A program made the translations under genes and the position numbers. The notes under the pieces were generated by a model. The model was not told where the DNA came from. It ran no database searches and worked only from the letters and a program-made list of their open reading frames with translations. Below, piece after piece: positions 55,041-64,000 of a DNA stretch of 64,000 nucleotides (position 1 is the stretch's first letter; the number at the start of each line of letters is the position of its first letter). This stretch comes from Adiantum capillus-veneris (Eukaryota > Streptophyta > Polypodiopsida > Polypodiales > Pteridaceae): contig CM043963.1 in assembly GCA_014529385.2 (NCBI GenBank), positions 150,406,107-150,470,106 on the forward strand. Reading direction: 5' to 3'.

Positions 55041-58000
55041 TGTCACGAGGACGTGGCAATTGCTAACTTGAGTTGGTGGTTTCTTCCGATGATTTTTGGG
55101 ACCCTCTTTTTTAAGTTGCAAATGGACGGACATTGTATGGCCAATGTGAAACGGCCGATGGCCGAGAGTTTCACCCGCAGTCGGGAAGGGCAGGTCACCA
55201 CAAGTTGGTCTGGCCAATCGGCACTGGAATCCGAGTAGTAAAAGGGTGTCTAGGCTCAGTTCAAAGTCATTTAGGCCCCGCACAACACTTATAAGTTGGT
55301 GGGTACTAGGAAATTAACTCAAAAGAGGCAAATTGGACACATGGCGGCTCCAGATGCATCAGCCAGCAACATCAGCAAGAGGGGGAGCCCATTTCCAGAG
55401 TGGGGGCTGATCTGACTTGAGAAGTGTGCTACAGTGTGTGTGAGTAGTGGGTGCAGGTGCTCACAGCTTTAATGTAAAGCTTGCCTTCTCCCTTGCTCTA
55501 TGTAGCGCGACGATTTGCTCTCGCGCATCTCTCCCCCCTGTGCAGGTATGGTAATGCCCCACTAGTTGGGCTTCTCAAAGACCATGTACAATTCAAGGCG
55601 TTTGCCAAGGCAAGAGCCTCTGTACTGAACCGGATTAGCTAATTGCTAATCCCCTTCAGGTATGCACAGTTCCATCGTGAAGGAATGCGAAAACGAAGAG
55701 TTTTCTCGAATGAAAACTTGTCCGATTTACAGGGAACTGTCCAATTGTGTGCGGGAGCACCTGAGACACGCGTAGGCGTGCTCGCTCCGCTCGAAACAGT
55801 CCAAAACAGAGAATTACAGCCTGCTATGTTTTTCTGCAGGTTTAGGGTTTCACACCCAAACTGTAAGGAATTGCCAGGGAAGCCTTAGAAAGGCCTTGGG
55901 ATGCGTGTACATGGCAGTAGGCACCTAACAGTGGCAAAACAAAAAATTACAGCATGCTGAAATTGACCTGCAACTCACTCGAAAGCTTTCATACCGCAAG
56001 GGAAGGTATCCTTGACGTGTACTTTTGACCTACAGGGATTTTTGTGCCGTTATGCTGGCGAAATTGGGTCAAAAACCTGCAATTACAGCCATGAACAGGT
56101 TTGGATAGCTTGGTGAGGGTTAGGTGGAAGCGTTCGGATCGTTTATTTTGCTAGGAAAGCCTCGGGAAAGCATTGGGTGCTTATACAAGACAATTTAGCG
56201 AGAATGCCGATGAGGAATCTCGTCTAATTCAAGGGGCAAGTGACCCTACAGGTGCAAGAGCTCGAGGGCTATCCATAGAAGTGATCAGCACGCGAGTTGG
56301 AGCGCAAAACAGAGAATTCAGCGAGCTGTAATTTCTCGTCAGGTTTTATAAAGTGCTCTAAAGTGCATGGAAAGTCAATGTTTACTTGGGATTTTGCTCG
56401 TGGAGACTTCTTTGGTGGTTATGTTGTCGAAATCTGGTTAAGAGTAGAGGAATTTCAGTCCAATCAAAGTGGCACAGCTTGTAGAAGTTTACAAGTTTTT
56501 CTCAAGTATATTAAGAATAAAGAAATACCAAAAGGAGCACCAGTCTTTGGGGCCAACAGGATGTCGCTGTCTGCTTGGGAGCGTTCTAGCTACCAAGTCG
56601 TGAAATGTCTTGAAGTGTTGAATTCCAGTCAAAGGCTTATTCGTGAAGTTCCTCTGTGTCCTAAAGTAAAGTTTCAAGTGAAAGCCTACGTCTACCGCCC
56701 TACAGGCCGGTTTCATGGTTCCGTTGTCGGGACAGAATCACTCTTTCCTCAAGAAGTGAGCCTCGGTTGGTTTTTGAGCAAAGACACAAAGCACAGGAAC
56801 TTGGAACTACATTATGGCTGACAAGACGGATGACACCAAGGAAGAGGGTTTCTCTTCACAAGACAGATAGGAAATTCCGCATGTTCCCACATAATTTTTT
56901 TTCAACGTTCGCCCTGCCAAAACGTGGTCAAATTAGGGCTGATTTTTTGTTGCGTTTTAGGGTTTGCAAGTATGAACCAAGATGAGATAGGGAGAGGTCT
57001 CACAATAGTAGACTGGCCACTCGATATCCTGCGAGAGTGATGTGGGTATGCCAGGTGGCACGCTGCTCGTCGATTCTCTGAGGCGATTACTTGGATTCTT
57101 TGACGCATTGGTAAATCATCTTGAAATTTGAGCTTACTTGGTCGTGGGTAGTACGCTACAGTGTTGTGGAATTATGCTCGTTTGCAGAGGCAAGAGCCTC
57201 TTGCACAGGTAAAAGTTAAGGGACAGGTTGCAAGATGCTATTTGGCGAAGTTCAAGAACTATCCACCCATGGATGCAAAGTGGATGGAAGAGCATGAACT
57301 GTCAGAGTCACCAAATGTATTACAGCTTTACCTTGAGGCCTTTGGGTTACAGCCTACGTATGCCCCAGCCCAACGTTTGCAAAGGAGGGGTAATGATAGA
57401 ACTAGCACATGAAATGTACTCATGGATTCAGTGCAATAGCAGTGTACGTTGTTTGACAAAAGTATGAAGGTCTCATTAAGTCATTTGTACACATGATTTG
57501 ACAGTCTTTCTTGCGGATACATGCGATGTTAAAAGGGATCTATGACATGTATATATGGCACACAATCGAGGATGTTTGCGATTTTAAGAGGGTGGTAATG
57601 TCACAAGGACGTGGCAATTGCTAACGTGAGTTGTTGGTTTCTTTCCGATAATTCTTATTTAATTTTTGGGACCCTCTTTCTGAAGGTGCAAATGGCCAGA
57701 CATTGTGTGGCCAATGTGAACGGTCGATGGCCAAGAGTTTCAACCACAATCGGGAAGGTCACGTCACCACAAGTTGGTCTGGCCAATCGGCAATAGAACC
57801 TGAGTATAGTTCAAAGTCATTTAGGCCCCTCACGACACTCATAAGTTGGTGGGTACTAGGAAATTAACTCAAAAGAGGCAAACTGGACACATGGCAGCTC
57901 CAAATGCATCTGCCAGAAGCATTAGCAAGAGGGGGCGCCCATTTCCAGAGTGGGGGCTGATTTGACTTGAAAAGTGTGCTATAGTGTGTGAGTAGCGGGT

Positions 58001-58872
58001 GCAGGTACTCACAGCTTTAATGGAAAGCTTGCCTTCTCCCTTGCTCTATGTAGCGCGACGATTTACTCTTGGGCATCTCTCTCTCCCCTTTGCACATATG
58101 GTACTGCCCCACTAGTTGGGCTTCTCAAATGACCATGTACAGTTCTGGGGTTTTATGCATGTTTGCCAAGGCAAGAGCCTCTGTACAGAAAGTGGATTAG
58201 CTAATTGCTAATCCCCTTCAGGTACGCACAGTTCCATCGCGAAGGAATGCAAAAACGGAGAGTTTTCTCGCATGAAAACTTGTCCGATTTACAGGGGAAC
58301 TGTCCCGTTGTGTGCGGGAGCACCTAAGACACACGTAGGCGTGCTCCCTCCACTCAAAACAGTCCAAAACAGAGAATTACAGCCTGCTGTGTTTTTCTGC
58401 AGGTTTAGGGTGTCGCACCCAAACTGCAAGGAATTGCCAAGGGAGCCTCGGAAAGGCCTTGGGATGCTTGAACAAGGCAGTAGGCACCTAACAGTGGCAA
58501 AACAGAAAATTACAGCATGCTGAAATTGACGTGCAGCTCTTTGAAAAGCTTCCAGGCAAGGGAAAGTGTCCTTGACGTGTACTTTTGATCTACAGGGATT
58601 TTTGCGCCGTTATGCTAGCGAAATTGGGTCAAAAACCTGCAATTACAGCCATGGACAGGTTTGGACAGCTTGGTGAGGGTTAGGTGGAAGCGTTCGGATC
58701 GTTTATTTTGCTAGGGGAGCCTCAGGAAAGTATTGGGTGCTTGTACAGGACAATTTAGAGAGATTTCCTACGAGGAATTTCGTCTAATTCAAGGGGCAAG
58801 TGACCCTAGAGGTGCAAGAGCTCGAGGGCCATGCATAGAAGTGATCAGCACGCAAATCGGAGTGCAAAACAC
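55041..58872 (+). mobile_element. Gypsy-2: internally deleted chromodomain gypsy element
   Basis: Direct repeats begin TGTCACGAGGACGTGGCAA at 55041 and TGTCACAAGGACGTGGCAA at 57599, and stay alike for about 1.27 kb. The left LTR probably extends to about 56813 (polyadenylation-region match to the gypsy-1 LTR at 56518: GAAATACCAAAAGGAGCACC). The internal part is only about 0.8 kb and encodes just the chromodomain. AAGAGGGTGG precedes the right LTR as a polypurine tract. The right LTR is cut at about 58872 by gypsy-3. Confidence 0.75.
57161..57412 (+). pseudogene. Gypsy-2 chromodomain, last remnant of pol
   Basis: EPLAQVKVKGQVARCYLAKF, KNYPPMDAKWMEEHEL and SPNVLQLYLEAFGL match the gypsy-1 chromodomain at 36592-36828. 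Upstream integrase is absent. Confidence 0.85.
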
Positions 58873-58895
58873 AAAACGCTGGCAGGAGAAAAACG

Positions 58896-58899
<4 letters not shown>

Positions 58900-58944
<45 letters not shown>
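58900..58944 (+). repeat. (GA)n in the gypsy-3 LTR
   Basis: About 22 GA units following AAAAACGCCAGAGAGAG. Confidence 0.95.
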
Positions 58945-58946
<2 letters not shown>

Positions 58947-59502
58947 TGTGCCCAAACGCTAAAGCTCTGTAATGATCACAACGCATAGGAGGGGTTGCAT
59001 ATGTAGGTAATTTCAAGAATTGCCCTACCTATTGCAAAACCCCACGATCTTGATAAATGGCTAACAAATGCTAATAAATATGTAAACTCACTAAAAGTGA
59101 TCTGACACATATATTTAGTAGCAAAACTACACATCACTCAAGACTCTGGCCCAGGGAAACCCTAGGAACAGGGGTCCTACCTCATCCCAGCCTACTGGTT
59201 GAGCAAAACCGTGGAGCGCATCGTCGACAACATGTACATCTACCTCTGATACGGCCGAACACAGCCACAAAACAACCCTTACTCCCTAAGCTGCTCCTGG
59301 GAGATACTCAAGCTACCACCAGACAGGAATCTGAACTCTAACAAGCACGTGGTGCCATTTCCTTATAGTGGTATCAGAGCTCCAGTCGTGTGCTTTTATG
59401 AAAGCATACCGGTCCTACCAAGAATAGACAGAGCACAATGGCGTTTCTGGATTCTACAGAGTACCTGCAGCTTCATCTCGATGAGCTTCGCGACATACTT
59501 TC

Positions 59503-60570
59503 GTGGTATCCTCGACAAAATCTCCCGATGTAGCAAAGTTTTCAATAGTTTCTGAATTACATGTTGCCCCAAGTGGTACCACCTCCTTCGCCACCAGAAA
59601 ATGCAACCGACAACCCTCTCAACCTAAACACACATGGTACAACCGCCGTTGCCACCACCTCCCCCACCACCGCCACTTGAGTACAATGGCTCGAGCCCGT
59701 ATGGATATCCCTACCATCCACATCCAGGGTTTGCACCAAACCAGCCAAAAGATTTCAAGGATGATAGGAGGAAAGTAAAATTTTTCGCTTTTTTTGGAGT
59801 GAAGGATAGGAAGAAAGCTTTGCAGTTCCTCCAACAATTTGAAAACATTTATGCTTTGGGAAACTACACGGAAGAATCAAAGATTTCTAGAGCTACAGGA
59901 TTTCTCGAAGATAGCATCCAAATTTTATCAAAATGGGGAAACTTGAAAATGCTTGCCACAAAGTACAACCAAAGGTTCCTTGACGTCTATCTTCGGGTGT
60001 CTTTCTTCAAGTTGATTTTCTTAGATGACCACGGCGAGCGATATACCATTGGACCATCACCCTTAGAAGAATATCGTCTTTCTAAATAAGTATCGACAAT
60101 GCAAGAGCTTATGGACCATGCTGCTGTCGAGTACAAGCTTATGAAAGGGAGGCTAGAGTTTACTACAAAAGAAACTCCGTCTAGCACTCGAAACTCTCGG
60201 CCACAACAAACCAACCCCCGAGAATCTCGTGAAGTCAACCTCAAAGGCCTTGTTTGACACAGCGTCAACGCGAAACCCTATTACAAGAATGTCGACGCTT
60301 TGAATGTTTTCAGACAGGGCATGCTTACATTTCATGTCCTCCAAGAACAGACACGTCCTCCAAGCAAACTTCCGCTCCAAGAGCAGATAGAACTGCAGGA
60401 CCACCTCCGGCTAAGAGAGCTAAACCTGCCAATGGGCTTGTACCTCATATTTAGGGCATTGTTCTTGGAAGTTCTAATAAATTGTGCAGAGCTTGAGGAT
60501 GTTCACTACGCAAAGTTTAGGATGTTGACTTTTGTTGAAGCAGGTTGCAAACTTGTAACTAAGTCTTGAA
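59503..60570 (+). pseudogene. Gypsy-3 gag, broken
   Basis: Proline-rich N-terminus (59634), then NQPKDFKDDRRKVKFFAFFG, KKALQFLQQFENIYALGNYT and SKISRATGFLEDS, the capsid segment of Ty3/gypsy gag. A stop after RLSK at about 60089; later a knuckle-like ECFQTGHAYISC (about 60305) whose first Cys is displaced. Confidence 0.75.
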
Positions 60571-60579
60571 TCTGGCGCT

Positions 60580-61349
60580 CACTACTACTGCTCTCTCTCG
60601 CGCTCGCCATCCCTGCCATCCTCCCTACTCCCCCACGCACTGCCTTGACCCTACTAGCCCTGCCTCATCCCTCCCCCCCCTCTTGCTGCCCTGAGCTACC
60701 CGCCACGTCCGCGCCCTGCCCCAGGTTGCCCGTCAATCCCACACTTCCTCCTCGCGCTGCCCGCAGCATGCCCTTCATTCCCCCACTCCCTCCTCGTGCT
60801 ATCCTTCGGTGTTGTTTCCCGGCGGTATCAATTCGCCTTATCGCTTCACCTCGTTCTCATCGACGCCCTCAACTCCCCTTCGCTCGCCTTCGCAGCAGCA
60901 GACACAAATGTAGGATCTACTCCACCACAGAGGGACTCCACTGAAGCCCCCTCGCTCGACCCCGCAGAACCCACCATCCAACTTGCTCTTTCGCCGATGC
61001 AGCAAGCGACCTTAGAGGCAAAGGTGGTGCGCCTTCATGCCACCTCTGTTATCTGCAAGATTCTCAGCACCAGGCCCAACAGAGGGGAGTTTCATGATCT
61101 CCTCCAAGCCCGCCTTCTCGCAGATGTGGGCAAGATCCTCGATGTTCAGCTTCTTAGACGTGGCTACTACCAGATAGAGTTTGAGACTCCCGAGATGGCG
61201 TCCAAGGTCATTGCGATGAGCCCCCTGGCCATCCGAGCAGTTCGAGCTCATTTTCGACAGTGGCGCCACGGTTTCAACCCTGCTACCGATGTTCTTGTCA
61301 AGGAGGCAGACCTTCCATCTCAGTCTACTTACCCGGCTTGAGGAGAGAG
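60580..61349 (+). pseudogene. Second L1 copy: 5' UTR and ORF1, left part
   Basis: 60905-61320 encodes PPQRDSTEAPSLDPAEPTIQ, ATSVICKILSTRPNRGEF and EMASKVIAMSPLAIRAV, the same ORF1 as at 34.6-35.28 kb, here without the frameshift between those two parts. Broken off at 61349 by an LTR-GA insertion and resumed at 63795. Confidence 0.85.
61345..61349. repeat. GAGAG, left target duplication of the inverted LTR-GA
   Basis: Five bases identical to 63795-63799, placed exactly at the two L1 breakpoints. Confidence 0.65.
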
Positions 61350-61374
61350 TGTGAGAGTGCGCGCGTGCGGAAGC

Positions 61375-61375
<1 letters not shown>

Positions 61376-61413
<38 letters not shown>
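61376..61413 (+). repeat. (GA)n of the inverted LTR
   Basis: About 19 GA units near the outer end of the reversed LTR piece. Confidence 0.95.
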
Positions 61414-61419
<6 letters not shown>

Positions 61420-61603
61420 GAGATGGTGAAGAGGGGGCGATCAGCCCCCGATGACTACCATGAGCAGAAGACCCAATACAATTAGATGTGTGATCTCTGT
61501 GAGATGAGAGATGTGGAAGTGGGTACCCCCTCGCCCTAGTGGTAAGTGTCTGTCCACCTAAGATGGTGGTGTCTTCTTTGGGAATGTCGGAATACCATAT
61601 GCC

Positions 61604-62452
61604 ATGAGCATGGCCATATACACCTGGCATCCGGTGCCTTGCCGGCGAAGTTCCTCTTCAGATCTACAGATTTCAACCATATACACCTGCTGTTTTTTTC
61701 TCTGTTTTCAGCCCTCCGATGGCTGTGCACACAGAGATAAACCCTCCCTACACCCTCTGCACCGCTCCGGACCTTGCCGGGAGCGTACGAGCACGCTGAG
61801 AATTGCTGGACAGCAGCGTTTTCATCACCTCGCAGTTGCGTTTTTGGGTGGACAGCTGACACATGGTTTGTGTTTTTCACAGAGGATGAAGTTACCTCCT
61901 GCCAGGACACCATCCGGTGGTGATCCGTGCGGTCTCTCAGTGACTGCTGCAGTATACAGTATCTTATACATTGGCTTGATCATCTACGGGCGTACGATCC
62001 TTGGGAGATCCATTCATTCCAGCCATCATTCGGCGGTTGCGCACTCCAGAGGGGGTGGTGACTTGTGGCTTGCTATGGACACACCTATGCACTCATCAGA
62101 GGAGTTCACACGAGATATGGCCATGCTCATGGCATATGGGATTCCCACATTCCCAGAGAAGACACCACCATCTTGGGTGGATAGACACTTACCACTTGAC
62201 CTCGACACGTCAGATCACTTGCTTACACAGGAGCATTTACATGGACTTAGGGAGAGGATCTTGGATCTCTTCTTGGACAAGTTCATTGCTTGGATCTACA
62301 GACTAGAGTGGGACTTCAGTGCTTTGGACTCTCTTGGAGAGTTTACCCGCGAGATGCGGGAGATCAGACATCATTACACGACTACATCCATGATCTGGAG
62401 TCACCCGGAGCTTGGCTTGGATGGTAGTGCAGTTGATCTTCTACACTCCTGA
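61604..62452 (+). CDS. LTR-GA open reading frame, unknown function
   Basis: 282 codons without a stop. The last 120 residues (FTRDMAMLMAYGIPTFPEKT through the WSHPELGLDG end) look protein-like in composition, acidic with aromatic residues. I recognise no gag, protease or RT motif. The first half overlaps what is LTR-proximal internal sequence in the other copy, where this frame is broken and about 130 bp are missing. It may be a degenerate gag or a chance ORF. Confidence 0.3.
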   Translation: MSMAIYTWHPVPCRRSSSSDLQISTIYTCCFFLCFQPSDGCAHRDKPSLHPLHRSGPCRERTSTLRIAGQQRFHHLAVAFLGGQLTHGLCFSQRMKLPPARTPSGGDPCGLSVTAAVYSILYIGLIIYGRTILGRSIHSSHHSAVAHSRGGGDLWLAMDTPMHSSEEFTRDMAMLMAYGIPTFPEKTPPSWVDRHLPLDLDTSDHLLTQEHLHGLRERILDLFLDKFIAWIYRLEWDFSALDSLGEFTREMREIRHHYTTTSMIWSHPELGLDGSAVDLLHS

Positions 62453-63326
62453 TCATTTGGATTGCTACCTTCAGAGTTGCTTACACTCATCCTCGGTAAC
62501 CTTTAAGCAGACTTAATCCCTCAACCTGGGCAGTAGGCCACTCCAAGCTCATTTACATTGAGAGCCACACCGAGTTGCGGTTTGGTGGCGTGTTTGGCAC
62601 GGATTCTGTTTAGGTTGACACCGGAGGATTGGAGGCGGGAGATATAGGCAAGACGACGCAAACTGACCACACCTCTTCTCAAAGACCCTTCACAGCGCAG
62701 ACTGTTAGAGTCTCGCTTTCCCCTCATCTTGGATTACCCTACCTACTGACAGAATAGCATCCAGTGGTGGTCCGTGTGGTCTCTCAGTGACTGCTGCAGC
62801 TTACGGTAGCTTCTACAGTACAAACTGCTTAGTCTGGCTTTCCTTGATTCGGAGGAGTTTATGGCGCAGATTACTACATCTGACCTTCCTGGAGTTTTAC
62901 ACAGCTTAGCCACCTAGACACACTGGGTTACAGGTTCATGCATTGATAGGCTTCCGGTCATTCTCATGACGGTTCCTGGGCTTCTCCATTTTCTCCAGAC
63001 GGTTTGGCCACAGACACCACAGACCCTACGGGGCAGGACACTTGCAGGTCTATTGGCACTTCTTTCACGACAAGGAGTTGTTTTCACACTTAGTTCGGGA
63101 CCTTCACGCAGTATCTTCACCCTGCATTAGCGGAGTACATCAGTTTGTGCTACACTGCTCGTGACGGCACTTTACCATGGAGATCTCTCAGCAGTTCAAA
63201 CACCCCAGACTGCTGCTACACTCATGGAGTATTGTCCTTCATTGGACATTGCAGCAGACATCTTCATCATTTGCCTCACATCTTCGGCTTCATGCGGCTT
63301 GTTCAGCATCTAGTGCTGAGAGGGGG

Positions 63327-63684
63327 TGTTAGACTAACACCACTCTGCTGCTTCACATGTCTAGGGCATACTTGTACGGCTAGTATGTCTCCGGGCTGGC
63401 CACCCATAGTCTAGGTTGTACCTGGTCCGGCCGCCCGAGTTTGGGGCTAGCCGTCCACTTTGTCCGGGCGCCCACATATATTTCCATATCATTTTTCTGT
63501 TGGATCGTGGGGATTTTTAATTGGCCTTGCCCTACCTCCCCTTGGGCACCTATTTATGGGACCAGGGGGGTACCCACTTTCACATCTCATCACACAGAGA
63601 TCATCTGATGTATTGACAGGGTCTTCTGCTCATGTTAGTCATGGGGAGCTGATCGCCCCCTCTTTCTACATCTTGCGTTTGTGG

Positions 63685-63770
<86 letters not shown>

Positions 63771-63794
63771 CTTCTGCACACGCGCACTCTCACC
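63327..63794 (+). repeat. LTR-GA right LTR
   Basis: 468 bp with the longest TC tract of the window (63689-63777) about 20 bp from its end. A polypurine tract lies at 63316-63326. Confidence 0.85.
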
Positions 63795-64000
63795 GAGAGA
63801 ACCTTCCGCTCCTGTCCAAGATTGGCTCAGAGATTGGGACTGTCTTAGAGACAACTCGCACGGTAGCCTCTGTAGCTACCAAGGCAGCTAGCATTCCCAC
63901 AGTACGTGTTCTAGTTGGGGACACCCACACCCTCCCGAAGGTCATTCTACTACCTCGGGTGAGCGGTGGTTGGCTTCGAGCCTTCCGAATCAGTGTTTCA
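63795..64000 (+). pseudogene. Second L1 copy: ORF1, right part
   Basis: After GAGAG: LPLLSKIGSEIGTVLETT, KAASIPTVRVLVGDTHTLPK and VILLPRVSGGWLR, the direct continuation of the ORF1 left at 61349. Runs off the window. Confidence 0.85.

Larger units (their letters stand above)
58873..60575 (+). mobile_element. Gypsy-3: 5' LTR, primer-binding site and gag, truncated
   Basis: LTR to about 59367 including (GA)n at 58900-58944; PBS TGGTATCAGAGCT at 59369; gag to about 60570, then L1 sequence. No pol is left. The LTR start is not sharply defined. Confidence 0.7.
61350..63794 (+). mobile_element. LTR-GA copy with U5 ends at both termini (inverted left LTR)
   Basis: The right LTR (63327-63794) is in normal plus orientation: TGAGAGGGGG then TGTTAGAC, ending CACTCTCAC. 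The left terminus (61350-61535) is the reverse complement of the LTR 3' part, starting TGTGAGAGTGCGCGC. It is followed by a reversed piece of the internal region (61541-61619, matching 62122-62200), then the internal region in plus orientation from its 350th base or so. The whole is flanked by a 5-bp duplication, so it looks like integration of an aberrant cDNA with two U5 ends. Confidence 0.7.

Overview
The window is nuclear DNA of a land plant with a repeat-rich genome. The one recognisable host gene is a plant-type nicotinamidase (isochorismatase-fold hydrolase of NAD salvage), read on the minus strand. Four coding exons are seen (6191-6286, 6565-6750, 19549-19682, 19760-19943) with correct phases and no stop codons. 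One intron is 12.8 kb, and the N-terminal exon lies upstream and was not found. Nearly everything else is transposable-element sequence, microsatellite or decayed spacer. Such large, repeat-stuffed introns suggest a big plant genome (fern, lycophyte or gymnosperm would fit), but the species cannot be fixed from the sequence.

Layout: 0-5 kb holds a short LTR element without coding sequence (308-2216), a TA-flanked MITE carrying a tRNA-Ser-like stretch (2818-3217), an inverted-repeat element with a tRNA-like head (3565-3947) and a 153-bp tandem duplication. 6-20 kb is the nicotinamidase gene; its large intron holds two related LINE blocks (LINE-A copies a and b) and a decayed LINE-B copy. 20-28.7 kb is a head-to-tail array of LINEs led by an apparently intact LINE-A (ORF1 20247-21116, ORF2 to 24752). 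28.7-41.9 kb is a chromodomain Ty3/gypsy element on the minus strand whose 3' LTR is split by a 6.8-kb L1-type LINE. 42-50 kb holds a gypsy LTR, a Ty1/copia pol remnant and a nearly full LINE-B. 50-64 kb is a nest of LTR elements (a non-autonomous family here called LTR-GA, and gypsy-2 and gypsy-3 remnants), another LINE-A, and a second L1 interrupted by an LTR-GA copy with inverted ends.

Two patterns stand out. First, every LINE-A/LINE-B copy whose end is clear sits in a (TC)n microsatellite, always with the TC strand as its sense strand and TC on both sides; several of these tracts are parts of LTRs. This points to a LINE lineage that targets TC microsatellites. Second, at all five ORF1/ORF2 junctions visible, the two ORFs are in the same frame separated by a stop (UGA, UAA or UAG), and in four of five no usable AUG precedes the endonuclease domain. 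This suggests ORF2 is made by stop-codon readthrough or a related recoding event. The LINE-A at 20-25 kb is the copy best suited to test both ideas.
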